Part shown: in pieces, positions 34,421 to 44,750 of the stretch
Layout: every line of letters starts with the position of its first letter
How positions within the stretch are numbered: position 1 is the stretch's first letter
Source: Apium graveolens
Lineage: Eukaryota > Streptophyta > Magnoliopsida > Apiales > Apiaceae
DNA length: 64,000 bases
Direction: 5' to 3'
Assembly: GCF_009905375.1 (NCBI RefSeq)
Contig: NC_133657.1
Coordinates: 64,482,219-64,546,218 of the forward strand
Program-made: the position numbers and the translations under genes
Notes under the pieces: generated by a model
What the model saw: the letters and a program-made list of their open reading frames with translations, nothing else
Told to the model about the DNA's origin: nothing
Databases searched by the model: none

Positions 34421-36971
34421 CACCAATTTCCCTCTAAGGGGCTCATCGAGCATTGTCCAATAAAAGTCACCTTCTCAGGATCTTCGGGGGCTAAAGGAAT
34501 TGAAACCAAGTCTTCTGCTGGCTTTCCTCTTTTCTCATCATTCTCTCGGATATCCAGATCTTCAATAGGAAGAACCTGTACCCCAACTCCATCTGCCCTC
34601 AAAGAGGCAACATAACAGCTTCTAGCCATTTTTTGGTCTCCTCTCTCTTCTCCGATCCCATCCTGGGTTAGAAACTTCATAACTGAATGGTAGGAAGAAG
34701 GGACTGCTTTAAAGGCGTGTATCCCTGTTCTTTCCATAATAGCGTTGTAAGTCGAACTAGCCTTCACCACCACAAAGTCCAACATCTGAGTTGCTTGCCT
34801 TGGTTCCTGCCCTATGGTTGTTGGCAACTTGATTATCCCCTCTACGGGGCACTCCACTCCCGCAAACCCATATATTGGCATGTCGGTTAGGGTCAATTGG
34901 GAGTCATTATATCCCATTCTCAAAAAGGTGTCATGGAGCAAAATATCCACTGAAGTACCATTATCCACAAGGACCCTTCTCACTGGGTTGTTCCCTATTA
35001 TCGGGGTTAAAACCAATGGGTCGTCATGGGGAAATTTCACACCCTCCAGATCAGAATCATCAAAAGACATTTTTACTCCTGTCCTGGCCCTCTTCGGGGC
35101 TTCCCCAATAATATGCATAACTTCTCGGGCATACGCTTTCCTCGAGTTCTTGGATAACCCAGCAGCAGTTGGTCCTCTAAATATTGTGTTTATCATAGGC
35201 CCTCGGGGTCGTGGTCCTCCGAAGATTGTATTTATCACAGGTCCCCTAGGCTGGGGATTCCGCCCTTGATCATCTTGGTCCCTCCTACGATCTTTAAAGT
35301 TCTTTCTTCCATTGTTATTGTTTTCCCCTCCGTCTCCAGTGTATTTATTCAATCTTCCTTCTCGAATGAGGAACTCAATTTCATCTTTCAGTTGTCTATA
35401 CTCATCGGTGTCATGACCGACATCTTTGTGAAATCTGCAATACTTGCTCTTATCTAGCTTGGCAGGATCAGCCTTCAAGGGCTTAGGCCAACGAATATCT
35501 CGATCTTTCTCGATTTCCATCAAGATCTGGCTTCTAGGGGCATTCAGCTTAGCGTATTCACTAAACTTTTTCCCAGGTCCTCCCTTCTTGGGGGTTGAAT
35601 CAGGGTTTTGCTCAATTCTAGGATACTTGTCCTTAGCGATATACTCCAGATCAGTTTTCCGCTTCTTGCCTCCAGTGGGATCATTACTCACTACGGTCTT
35701 CCTCATGCTTTCTTCCACCTTGATGTACTTCCCTGCCCTATCCTGGAGCTGCAACATGCTTTCAGGGGGGCGTTTGGCTAAGGACATCTTGAAAAACTCA
35801 TCCCTAGTTCCTTGTTGCAGCGCTATCATGGCTACCTTATCATCAAGGTCTGGGACTTTTAAAGCCTCCTTTGTGAAACGATTCAGGTAATCTCTCAAGG
35901 ATTCCTTTGTTCCCTGCACAATGCTCATAAGAGATGCTGAACTTTTCTCATGTACTCTCCCGCTGATGAATTTCTTAATAAAAGCCTGACTTAATTCTCT
36001 GAACGACCCAATAGAGTTCGGGGGCAGACGACTATACCACCTTTGAGCCATACCCGACAGGGTTTGAGGAAAGGCCCGACACTTAATAACATCATTCTTG
36101 GGCTGCAACAGCAGTGCATTAAAGAATGTTCTAACATGATTAGAGGGATCTCCCATGCCGTCATAAGCTTTTATAGTTGGCATCTTGAACTTCCTTGAGA
36201 TATGGGCATTCATTATATCTTCAGTGAAGGGTGGAGTAGGATCATCAGGATCTCCAAAGGGAATAAGATTGCTTGGATCAGCCTTTGGGACAACAACTCT
36301 TCTCTGCACTGGACCATCTAGGTCTACGATAGGAGGAGGATTTCTCCCCCTAGGAGGTACTGGGGGTCTGGTGGTTTGGTGCACCTCCAAGTCGCGCCTC
36401 AGCCTTTGAATCTCAGCCTAGTGAGCCCTGATTCTTTCCTGCACTCCTTGGGGATTCGTCGCTTGGGTGCTTTGAGGGCGTTGGCTACCATCAACCATCG
36501 GCTCTTTGCCAGCACGTCTCCTTCTTGGGGCTACTTCATCATCCGAAGATTCGGAGTCTCTCTCAGTGTAAGGACTAGAAAATTCCTGATCCTCAGTGAT
36601 AAGAGCCAAACCTCGTATGTATGGGGGCGAACGCCCTCGTGCTTCACTACGTCCAGCATGTCCACTTCCTCCAACCTCGGGGTAAAGGGGCATCCCATAA
36701 GGGGGGTTAGTAGTAACAACAGTTGAATATTCGTACCCGATGGGTCGAGAATTCACAGATGCATGTACTTGTTGAACTTGAGGATTCGTACCTTGAGTAG
36801 CCGAGGGAACCGTCCCTTGTGACTGAGGTTCAGTTCCCCTATCTGGGCTTCTCCTTGCGTGGATGCATAGGTTGAGTGAGGAGGTACCTCCACAGTTGAA
36901 GAAATCACTTGGGTTATCCCCGTTGGTGTTCCTCCTCCAAGGGCTCTAACTGTTCTCCATGTTTTCGCCAT
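34420..36971 (-). pseudogene. GypB gag-protease
   Basis: Start MAKTWRTVRALGGG at 36969-36971, 16 bases from the primer site. Frameshift near 36756, TAG at 36418-36420, then a 656-residue open frame (34420-36390). The capsid domain (Retrotrans_gag type: GMAQRWYSRLPPNSIGSFRE, QAFIKKFISGR) is followed by a Cys/His motif KYCRFHKDVGHDTDEY, a Gly/Arg/Pro-rich repeat (GPRPRGPMINTIF twice), and protease VLVDNGTSVDILLHDTFLRMGY. Long N-terminal Arg/Glu/Pro-rich part before the capsid is usual for Tat elements. Confidence 0.9.
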
Positions 36972-36986
36972 TGTTATTGTTGCGCT

Positions 36987-37004
36987 TTCCCACAGACGGC
37001 GCCA
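36987..37004 (-). other. GypB primer binding site
   Basis: Minus strand TGGCGCCGTCTGTGGGAA, two bases inside the 5' LTR (37007). Not the Met-tRNA type; the TGGCGCC start fits Tat/Athila elements. The exact tRNA is not determined. Confidence 0.85.
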
Positions 37005-37006
37005 AA

Positions 37007-37588
37007 TGTTATGGATAAAAAACTAAGGTTATTATTTGCTGTATTTATTGCTAAGGTTCGGGAGCTCAAGGACTTTATTGGCTGCTCTCGTGTTTCGTAG
37101 CTTAAATCTGCCTTTACGAGATGCCTACGTATCTCTGTGAATTAGAGAATCAAGCCAAAAAATGTAGTTCTAATTTGTGGGGTGAGGCCCCTTATATAGA
37201 TGTTGGGAGTCCTTGAATTGGACTTGGGTTAGGAGACTTGGTAGGCAAGTCTCTGAATTAAAAGGGACTTTGGAGTCCTATATAGTAGGAAACTAATTCC
37301 TTATCCTTCTAGGTCCCTTAGAGGCTAATCTGCAAGGATTTATGTCCTTATTGGGACTCTTCTCAGTAGCTGATTTTTCCCTTATTAATTAATTACGAAA
37401 TTAATTAATATTCAGGGTTTTTGGGCCTTCTTTGTTCCATCAGGCCTGATCTGGTCCATCAGGTCTGATCAATTTGTTAACCTTTTTGGTCTGAATGTCA
37501 TACATCTTCTTATTGGGCCTGGCAGCCCAAATCATGTATAATTACTGTAATATTTAATTACATAATCAGGATTTATTTATCCCTATCA
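37007..37588 (-). repeat. GypB 5' LTR
   Basis: 582 bp, pair of 26824-27404; target duplication CCGGC follows at 37589. Confidence 0.95.
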
Positions 37589-38714
37589 CCGGCCAAACAT
37601 CAATCTGGCTATTTCGTTCATGATACTTCACTTTCTATAGCTTAAATCAAAGCTTGTTAACCGTATAATCAAAGCCCTATGATCAAACTAACCTCGAATC
37701 GCTCAAACCCAAAAATGACTAAATCAAAAATTGCACATAAACCCTAATAATCGAATTCACATATACATGAATCGTTTGATGAAATTAATAGCATAAATCG
37801 ACTTCAAATCATCATAAAAAGATATACCAATCATCAAATTGAGCTAATAACCCTAGAATAAAAAAGTTCTCATTCAAACATAAACCCTAGAAATTAAAAT
37901 TTAAAATATACGAATTAAAACATGAAATTGATGTAAGAAACTGGTAGAACAGATTAAGAGCATCGATTTAACTACTTACATGATCAGATTTGGTGCTCAG
38001 AATCGATCAAAATCAAGGTTTGATTGTTCAACCCGAATTTGGAAACCCGACCCGAATGTTAGAGAATTTTTATATTTTTCAGAATTTTTATTGATTTAAT
38101 TATAATTAATTAATAAAAATTAGGCTATTTATAGTAGTAAAAATAATACTTCTAATTAAAATTAAGGCCATACTTATAAATCTTAATAAAATTAATTTGC
38201 CCTTAATTAAGAATTTTTGAGTAATAATTTTTAAATTTTTAATATTAAATATATACAATATATATGCCAAAATTTCCCAAAAATTATGAATAATTCAAAC
38301 ATGCAAAGAAATGGAATATTTGACAGTCCCATGATTTTATAAAAATAAAAATATGATTTTTGTGGGGTTTTTAGTACCCAAAGGGGCCCGGAAAGTCATT
38401 TTCGCGAAACGATAAAATTCCTAAATTAACTGGATATTCAGAATATCGATATGGTATGTGCCATACTAGGAAAAACAAGGCCAATTATTTTATATGAAAT
38501 ATCAACTATTAAAATGAAGTTTGGGTCGTATAACTTTCAATATAAAAGCATTTAACTTATAATAAAATACCCGAAAAATACCTTGAACTATACGGAACAC
38601 ATACAACACATAACAGTTAAGATTTTACGACTAATCACATTTAACAATATAATAAAAAACACATAATATTCTCTTATTATGATATTAAACAATCATAATT
38701 TCCCAGTCGTTATA

Positions 38715-39113
38715 ATTATTGCTCACTCTTGCTTATTTTAAATGTCACAAAACTAAAGATAACCAGCATGCCGGTGAAAGACTTAGTCGCCTTCAACCGC
38801 AAGGAGATATCCTTATAGCATTGTTTCAGAAAATCTAGAATATTTAGATAGGTATAAGATATTAGTAGTAACTATTGTAACTTCATGTAGAGGTTACGAA
38901 TAATTTTTTAAGATCATGTAAAGTACATTTGAGTTGTAATAACATATGATACTTGTTGTACATCATTTCTAAGACTATAACTTGTGTGTGTGAGAGAGAG
39001 ATTGGGGTTATGGGATATGGAATTATTGGAATATTGAGTTAATACAGGTTTATACATGATTGAAGGATTGCGTGACGACCCAGATTCCTGACCCTGGATT
39101 TGGGGGAGTTACA
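38715..39113 (+). repeat. GypC 5' LTR tail
   Basis: Interior-to-end part of a gypsy LTR: starts abruptly at GypA's edge, has CTCACTCTTGC (as in the solo LTR near 18807), and ends GATTTGGGGGAGTTACA, followed after four bases by a primer site. GypA appears to have inserted into this LTR, so the LTR's first part should lie left of the window. Confidence 0.75.
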
Positions 39114-39117
39114 AAAA

Positions 39118-39129
39118 TGGTATCAGAGT
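39118..39129 (+). other. GypC primer binding site
   Basis: TGGTATCAGAGT, one mismatch from the Met-tRNA site. Confidence 0.85.
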
Positions 39130-39899
39130 GATAAGTTATAGTGCCTAGAGACGAGAGTGTTAGGAGTTATGTCTAGATGTGATATTAGGGTTAGAGCTCA
39201 TCTAGAGTTCATCTTTGGACTACCGGTTGCAGTACCAATGAATGGTATAGGATAAAAGTATATTCGAGGTATTAAACTAAGACCAATGGAATCACGGGAG
39301 ATAATCAAAATGGAAGATGAGAATTTAGAATCTTACTTGATTTGGGAAATATTAGATATAAAACGCGAAGCTGAGTCTCCAGCGTATTTGAGGAACAGAC
39401 GATACTACCAACACCATACGATGATTGGATAACACAAACCTTGTTACTCATAGCTGCTTAATAGGTTTCCCATGAGGGGGCATCGCTTGCGAGGACCAGG
39501 AAGTTTAATTATAATTACACAATTAAGGTCAATAAGTTACCTAAACTATTTGAAGCTATAATTCTACCTATGAAGATTCAAGCACCCTATGGACAACGAG
39601 TTCACTAGAAATAGTGTCTAATCTACCCTTGAGGATTTTATTCTCGTTAAGAAAGATTTGAGCATAATATAAGAACGTTATCGTAAGAGGAGCACACCAC
39701 ATGATACTATAAATGTTTGCTTAATATGTAAGGTTACGATGGTTTAGCTCAGAGATCAATAACTTCGAGAATTAATGGCATGCCTACAATTAAATTGCAT
39801 ATGATTACAACGAGCAGTGTTTCGATCTTATAACCTACTAAAAGGAAAGACCAATGAGTCTAGAGCTGAGTTCTTCGATAAAAATAATGTCAGAGACTA
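39130..39899 (+). other. GypC leader remnant
   Basis: Degraded leader and possible gag start; no open frame. Ends where CopC begins. Confidence 0.55.
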
Positions 39900-40399
39900 T
39901 GTTAGATATAATTGATGATATCAGCAGAAACTATCAGAATTTCATATCAGGACTTATATCAGCATTTACTGAAGAGTGACATCATCAGTAATTATATCAG
40001 TACTTGATGATCTGCAGATGATATTATCAGGATTTGTCACTTCAGTAGATATTCAATATGGAAAAGGAAAGCGGTAATTCAAGGCGGTGAAGGACTTTAT
40101 CTCATAAGCAATCATACATGGATAGGTTTCCTTATTATAATAGAATATGATTCCTTTTTTGATTGTATAGTTGTGCTCTATATAAAGCACAAATTAGGTT
40201 CATACTATATGCATTGCGAACATTGTTATATCATTCGCATAACCTAGAAGCTCTCAAGGATAATTGTTCATCCTTTCGAGACAGTACATTTGTAATCAAT
40301 TTTTATCTGTTAATAAAAAAACTATTGATTCTATTGAAGCTTTTTCGAATTTATTGCATAAATTGTATTCACCCCCTACAGTTGATTACGGGCCTAACA
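39900..40399 (+). repeat. CopC 5' LTR
   Basis: 500 bp, TGTTAGATAT...GGGCCTAACA. Contains a TATA box (CTATATAAAGC, ~40177) and, upstream of it (39912-40045), about eight ATATCAG/ATCAG boxes. GTATTCACCCCCTAC at ~40365 is the C-rich motif shared with the other copia LTRs. Confidence 0.9.
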
Positions 40400-40401
40400 A
40401 T

Positions 40402-40413
40402 TGGTATTAGAGC
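40402..40413 (+). other. CopC primer binding site
   Basis: TGGTATTAGAGC, one C-to-T change from the Met-tRNA site, two bases after the LTR. Confidence 0.9.
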
Positions 40414-40459
40414 TTGCTGTTAACATACAAAAAGTTTAAGATCTGAAAATCAATCTACA

Positions 40460-40813
40460 ATGTCATACAAAGAAGAAGAACCACAGAATCCAAAACCACC
40501 AACCCCAGCCACATCACATATTAGCAGCAACATGAGTAGGTATAAAGCAATCAAGGTTCCAACCCTGAAGATACATGAATATCCAATCTGGAAAGTCAGG
40601 ATGATCATATTTTTGGAAGCCACGGATCCTGAATATCTAAATATGTTTGATGATGGTCCTCATAAACCAATGAAGGTAGTTGTTTCTGTTGCAGGAGAAC
40701 CAGAAAAGATAGTAGACAACCACAGAAAGGACTACACTCCTGAAGATCTTTCATCTATTATAAAGGATGCTAAGGTCAGGCACATCTTGCACATCAGTCT
40801 TGATAGTGTTATG
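40460..40813 (+). pseudogene. CopC gag, N-terminal part
   Basis: Start MSYKEEEPQNPKPPTPATSH at 40460, then KVPTLKIHEYPIWKVRMIIF, typical of the gag N-terminus in plant copia. Reads open to LDSVM at 40813, where CopD is inserted; the target duplication TTATG is 40809-40813. Confidence 0.88.
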
Positions 40814-41873
40814 TGTTATTCCCAGTGGACTAATAATGAGATTTACAAAAGGGGGGGGGTTGAATGTAAATCTTAAAACTTTTTCAAGTTTTGAGCAGTT
40901 TCTAAGGCTAAGTGTTTTAATGAACAAGTGTGTGTGAATTGCTTGAAGCTAATACAGACAGATATATATTCAGACATAAATATAAAGAACACAAAGAACT
41001 TAAAAACTTTTCTGGTGGATTTGTTGTTCCACCAGAGATGTGTTATTTTAGAAAATCTGTGATTCAAAGAATTAAATCACAGCTGCGTCCTAGTACAAAC
41101 TAGATGATTTTCTCTTTGGATTTTTCTAAACAGCTCTGGAAAATTCACAACCTAATTACTAGTTGCTACTTGGTTTATATATATCACCAAGTTTACAAGT
41201 GAAGACAAAACTGTAAAATACAATTAAAAGATTCTTCACATGTTTCTTCTTCATTTCTCTATCCAATGCAATTTAGGTTTAACTGTGAATCTTTGAATAC
41301 TTCCTAGTTTGCACCAGAATAGAAATGCTGCATTTTCTTGATTCCTCCTAGAGGCTGCCACATTCCAGTTTGTCTCTGTCAACCCATGTGCCTCTGTCAG
41401 CTTATGAATTGTCACTATCAACTGCTATTGAACTAAGCATCCGTTGAAGCTTTCATCCGTTGATGACTTTATTCGTTGAAGCTTTATCCATTGATGCATT
41501 AGCAGTTGAAGCTTTATCCTTTGAAGCACTCATCCGTTGATAGATGTTATCCATTGAAGCTTTAGAGACATTCGTTGAAGCTTTGTTTCTCATCCGTTGA
41601 AGGCCTTTAATATCAGTTGATACTACTTCACTTATACAAAATTACAAGGCATGAAATATTTACAATTGGCCCTCCTATTTGCATATCCACTAGTAGTCAA
41701 CATGACTGATAATTTCCCACAACATCTAAGAATTACAACTTAAATACAGAGAATGAAATGTGCTACAATACTAAACTTATTTCTAAGTAAAGCTACTCCT
41801 TCAACGGATAGCCAAAATGGTCTTATCCGTTGAGGCTACAAACACTAGATTTCTACTTAAGTGTTTTGTTTAA
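40814..41873 (-). repeat. CopD 3' LTR (lacks its first ~35 bp)
   Basis: Matches 47216-48272 and stops at GTTTTGTTTAA, where the partner continues to TTCCTCACA at 48307. Contains the ATCCGTTGA array at about 41440-41610 and an inverted pair at ~41801-41833. Confidence 0.9.
41440..41610 (-). repeat. CopD LTR array of ATCCGTTGA boxes
   Basis: Ten or so copies of ATCCGTTGA or one-base variants, often as CCGTTGAAGCTTT, at 10-25 bp spacing. The partner LTR has the same array at ~47838-48003. Downstream in both LTRs TCAACGGATA and TATCCGTTGA form a perfect 10-bp inverted repeat (~41801-41833; ~48201-48233). Confidence 0.88.
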
Positions 41874-41876
41874 ACA

Positions 41877-42979
41877 CTAGGGTACCAAATTCCTAGATTT
41901 GGAGTCCCTTTGAGATATCTGAAAATCCTTTTAATAGCCACTAAGTGAGACTCTTTAAGGTCAGCTTGAAATCTAGCACAGAGACATGTAGATAACATTA
42001 TATCAGGTCTACTAGCAGTTAAATATAAAAGTGAGCCAACCATGCCTCTATAACTTATAATATCTACAGACTTTTCAGTCTTGTTTAATTCAAGCTTGGT
42101 GGCAGTGGCCATGGGAGTTTCTGCAGATGAACAATCCATTAAGTCAAATTTCTTTAAAAGGTCATAAATATATTTAGTTTTACTAATGAAAATTCCACCA
42201 CTAACTTGTTTAACTTGTAAACCAAGAAAATAAGTTAGCTCTCCCATCATGCTCATTTCATATTTACTTTGCATTAACTCAGCAAACTTTTTACAAAGCT
42301 TATCATCTGTAGAACCAAATATAATATCATCTACATAAATTTGAACAAGTATTGTAGAGCCATTAACATTTCTAAAGAAAAGATTTTTGTCAATAGTACC
42401 TCTTGTGAAATAATTATCTAGCAGAAATTTTGACAAAGTCTCATACCAGGCTCTAGGTGCTTGCTTTAGTCCATAGAGTACTTTCAACAGATAATACACA
42501 TAGTCTGGAAAATTTAGATTTTCAAATCCTGGAGGTTGGCTTACATAAACATCTTCCTCCAATTCTCCATTCAGAAATACACTCTTGACATCCATTTGAT
42601 AGACCTTGAAATTGGCATGGGCTGCATAGGCTAGAAAGATTCTGATGGCTTCAAGTCTGGCAACTGGAGCAAATATTTCATCAAAATCTATTCCCTCTTG
42701 TTGAGAATAGCCTTTAGCAACCAATCTGGCTTTATTCCTTATGACAATGCCATTTTCATCCATCTTGTTTCTGAATATCCATTTTGTGTCAATAGAACTC
42801 TTGTTCTTTGGCTTGGGTACCAGCTTCCATACTTTGTTCCTTTCAAATCGGTTTAGCTCCTCTTGCATTGCTAAAATCCAATTTGGATCCAATAGAGCTT
42901 CTTCCACTCTCTTAGGTTCCTCTTGTGATAGAAAGCTATTATACAGACATTCATCTTGAGTAGCCCTTCTAGTTTGCAC
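41877..42979 (-). pseudogene. CopD reverse transcriptase (RNase H lost)
   Basis: Open frame of 369 residues, the longest intact pol piece of Cop[81 protein letters not shown], catalytic YVDD at residues 215-218, [26 protein letters not shown], then [11 protein letters not shown], where the sequence jumps to the LTR. All RT motifs look sound; the following RNase H (about 150 residues) is gone. Confidence 0.92.
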
Positions 42980-43002
42980 TTTAGATGCAGCATCACCAAT
43001 GA

Positions 43003-43612
43003 TCAGTTCAAAAGGATGATTCTTGGTCCATTTCCTTTGAGGTGGTAGATTAGCTCTAGATGAGGTTGCCTCAGTATTGTCATGATGTGAGATAGAATGT
43101 TGATTAGTTGAAACTCCCCCTGAGTTGCTGATCCTTTAAAAGGAATTGGGAGTTCTATCAACTGATGAAGTGAAATGATTATCCGTTGACAGACTGTGAT
43201 CAACGGATGCTTCATTATGAACTTCAACGGATGATGCACTTTGTCTTTCAACGAATGCTGCATTACTTCTATCAACGGAAGCTGAATTATGACTTTCAAT
43301 GGATGCAGCATTCTGTGCATTATCCAAAGGCAGATTTTGAATTCTTTTCGAGGTGCCTTCTCCATCATTCTCATCTTCACTATCATCACAATATATCTCA
43401 ATGTTGTCAAATTTGAGTCCTTCATGATGTCCCTCATCTGTTAGTCCATCAATCTTTTTATCATCAAACACAACATGCACATATTCCATGACAATGTTGG
43501 TTCTTAGATTGTAGACCCTATATGATTTTCCAGCAGAATAACCAACAAATATTCCTTCATCAGCCTTTGCATCAAACTTCCCTTTATGATCAGGTTGATT
43601 CCTTAGAATGTA
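43003..43612 (-). pseudogene. CopD integrase C-terminal linker
   Basis: Polar linker between integrase core and RT (frame 43136-43489), with repeated SVD/SVE tripeptides (ASVDRSNAAFVERQ, SSVEVHNEASVDH) encoded by the ATCCGTTGA box (43158-43305). A frame break near 43610 separates it from the core. Confidence 0.8.
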
Positions 43613-44330
43613 TCATTTGCAACCAAAGACATACAGAAAGTTTAAAGTTGGTTTTCTTCTCTTGAACAATTGATAGGGACTCATGCCTTTTGCATGATTA
43701 ATTAGAGAGATATTCTGAGTGTAACATGCACAGTTAACAGCCTCAGCCCAAAAGTATGTTGGGAGTTTTGACTCTTCAAGCATTGTTCTTGCAGCTTCAA
43801 TTAGTGATCTGTTCTTCCTTTCCACCACACCATTTTGTTGTGGAGTCCTTGGAGCTGAGAATTCATGCATGATCCCATTTTCTTCACAGAACAACTTCAT
43901 GGTTGTATTCTTGAACTCAGTTTCATTGTCACTCCTGATATTCCTTACTTTGAAATCTGGATGATTGTTGACTTGCTTGATATGATTGATAATGATTTCA
44001 CTAGCTTCATCCTTTGATCCAAGGAAATAAGCCCAAGAAAACTTTGAGAAATCATCTACAATCACTAGGCAATATCCTTTCCTTGAAATTGACAATACAT
44101 TGACTGGTCCAAAAAGATCCATGTGTAGCAGTTGTAATGGTTCATCAATTGCTGATTCAAGCTTCTTACTGAATGATGCTTTCTTTTGCTTTCCTTTCTG
44201 ACAAGCATCACACAGTCCATCCCTTGTGAATTCCACTAGAGGGATTCCTCTAACTAAGTCCTTTTTGACTAGATCATTCATTGTCTTAAAATTCAAATGG
44301 GACAGCTTCTTGTGTCATAGCCAACTTTCA
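43613..44330 (-). pseudogene. CopD integrase core
   Basis: Inserts the element DNA. Frame 43613-44296: HLNF/MNFKTMNDLVKKDLVRGI, zinc-ligand pair CDACQKGKQ, catalytic MDLFGPVNV, VDDFSKFSW, RSDNETEFKN (usual Gly is Glu), APRTPQQNGVVERKNRSL. D, D and E are all present. Confidence 0.9.
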
Positions 44331-44750
44331 TCTGGACTTGCTTTGCTGAGAAGACAAGTAATTGATTCTGAATCTATAGAGTTAAAGTCAGCTAAGTACA
44401 CATTCCCTTTTCTAACTCCTGCTAGAACCACTTTGTTGTCCTTCTTACTTGTGACAACACAGGCTTCAGAATTGAAGGAAACAGTATTCCCTCTGTCACA
44501 TAGTTGACTAATGCTCAATAGATTGTGTTTGAGACCATCAACTAATGCAACTTCATCAATGATGACATTTTCTTTTGAAACAAAGCCATATCCCATAGTG
44601 AACCCTTTGCTGTCATCTCCAAAGGTTATGCTAGGGCCAGCTCTCTCCTTGAACTCTGTGAGCAGGGTGAAATCTCCTGTCATATGTCTTGAACAACCAT
44701 TGTCCAAGTACCATAGATTCCTTCTTTTTCCCTGCACACAACAAAATCAA
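44315..44750 (-). pseudogene. CopD protease and pre-integrase region
   Basis: Frame 44315-44737: NLWYLDNGCSRHMTGDFTLL, where the protease triad DSG is DNG (Ser to Asn), likely inactivating; then GFTMGYGFVSKENVIIDEVA and the GAG_pre-integrase pattern. Out of frame with gag upstream. Confidence 0.85.

Larger units (their letters stand above)
26824..37588 (-). mobile_element. GypB: complete Ty3/gypsy Tat-lineage element
   Basis: 10,765 bp. LTRs of 581 and 582 bp, primer site and purine tract in place, 5-bp target duplication CTGGC (26819-26823) versus CCGGC (37589-37593), one CpG-to-TpG change apart. Minus-strand order: 5' LTR, gag-protease, RT, RNase H, second RNase H, integrase (to 31272), a 3.9-kb 3' region with an antisense gene, purine tract, 3' LTR. 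The dual RNase H and long 3' region with extra ORF are known for the plant Tat lineage. LTRs differ at roughly 18 positions (~3%). Confidence 0.95.
14798..38714 (-). mobile_element. GypA: Ty3/gypsy element, Del/Tekay-like, minus strand
   Basis: Both LTRs are recognisable by homology: 14798-16094 plus 19149-19555 matches about 26395-26823 plus 37589-38714. Between them on the minus strand: primer site (24591-24602), an upstream ORF, gag-protease, RT, RNase H and a truncated integrase. The RT sequence and long LTRs fit Del/Tekay chromoviruses, but the part that could hold a chromodomain is deleted, so lineage is inferred. Interrupted by CopA, a solo LTR and GypB. Confidence 0.88.
24606..38714 (-). 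repeat. GypA 5' LTR, split by GypB
   Basis: Segments 24606-26823 and 37589-38714, about 3.3 kb in all. On the plus strand it starts CGTAACACCC (ancestral TG mutated to CG) and ends GTCGTTATA (ancestral TTACA). GypB occupies 26824-37588. 25400-26520 is AT-rich with an AAAAT run (~26495-26525). Small frames in it (24880-25370) have no recognisable content. Confidence 0.85.

Noticed and set aside
34814..35890. Plus-strand frames of 148-151 residues
   Set aside because: Antisense to the intact GypB gag-protease frame; composition follows from the gag codons.
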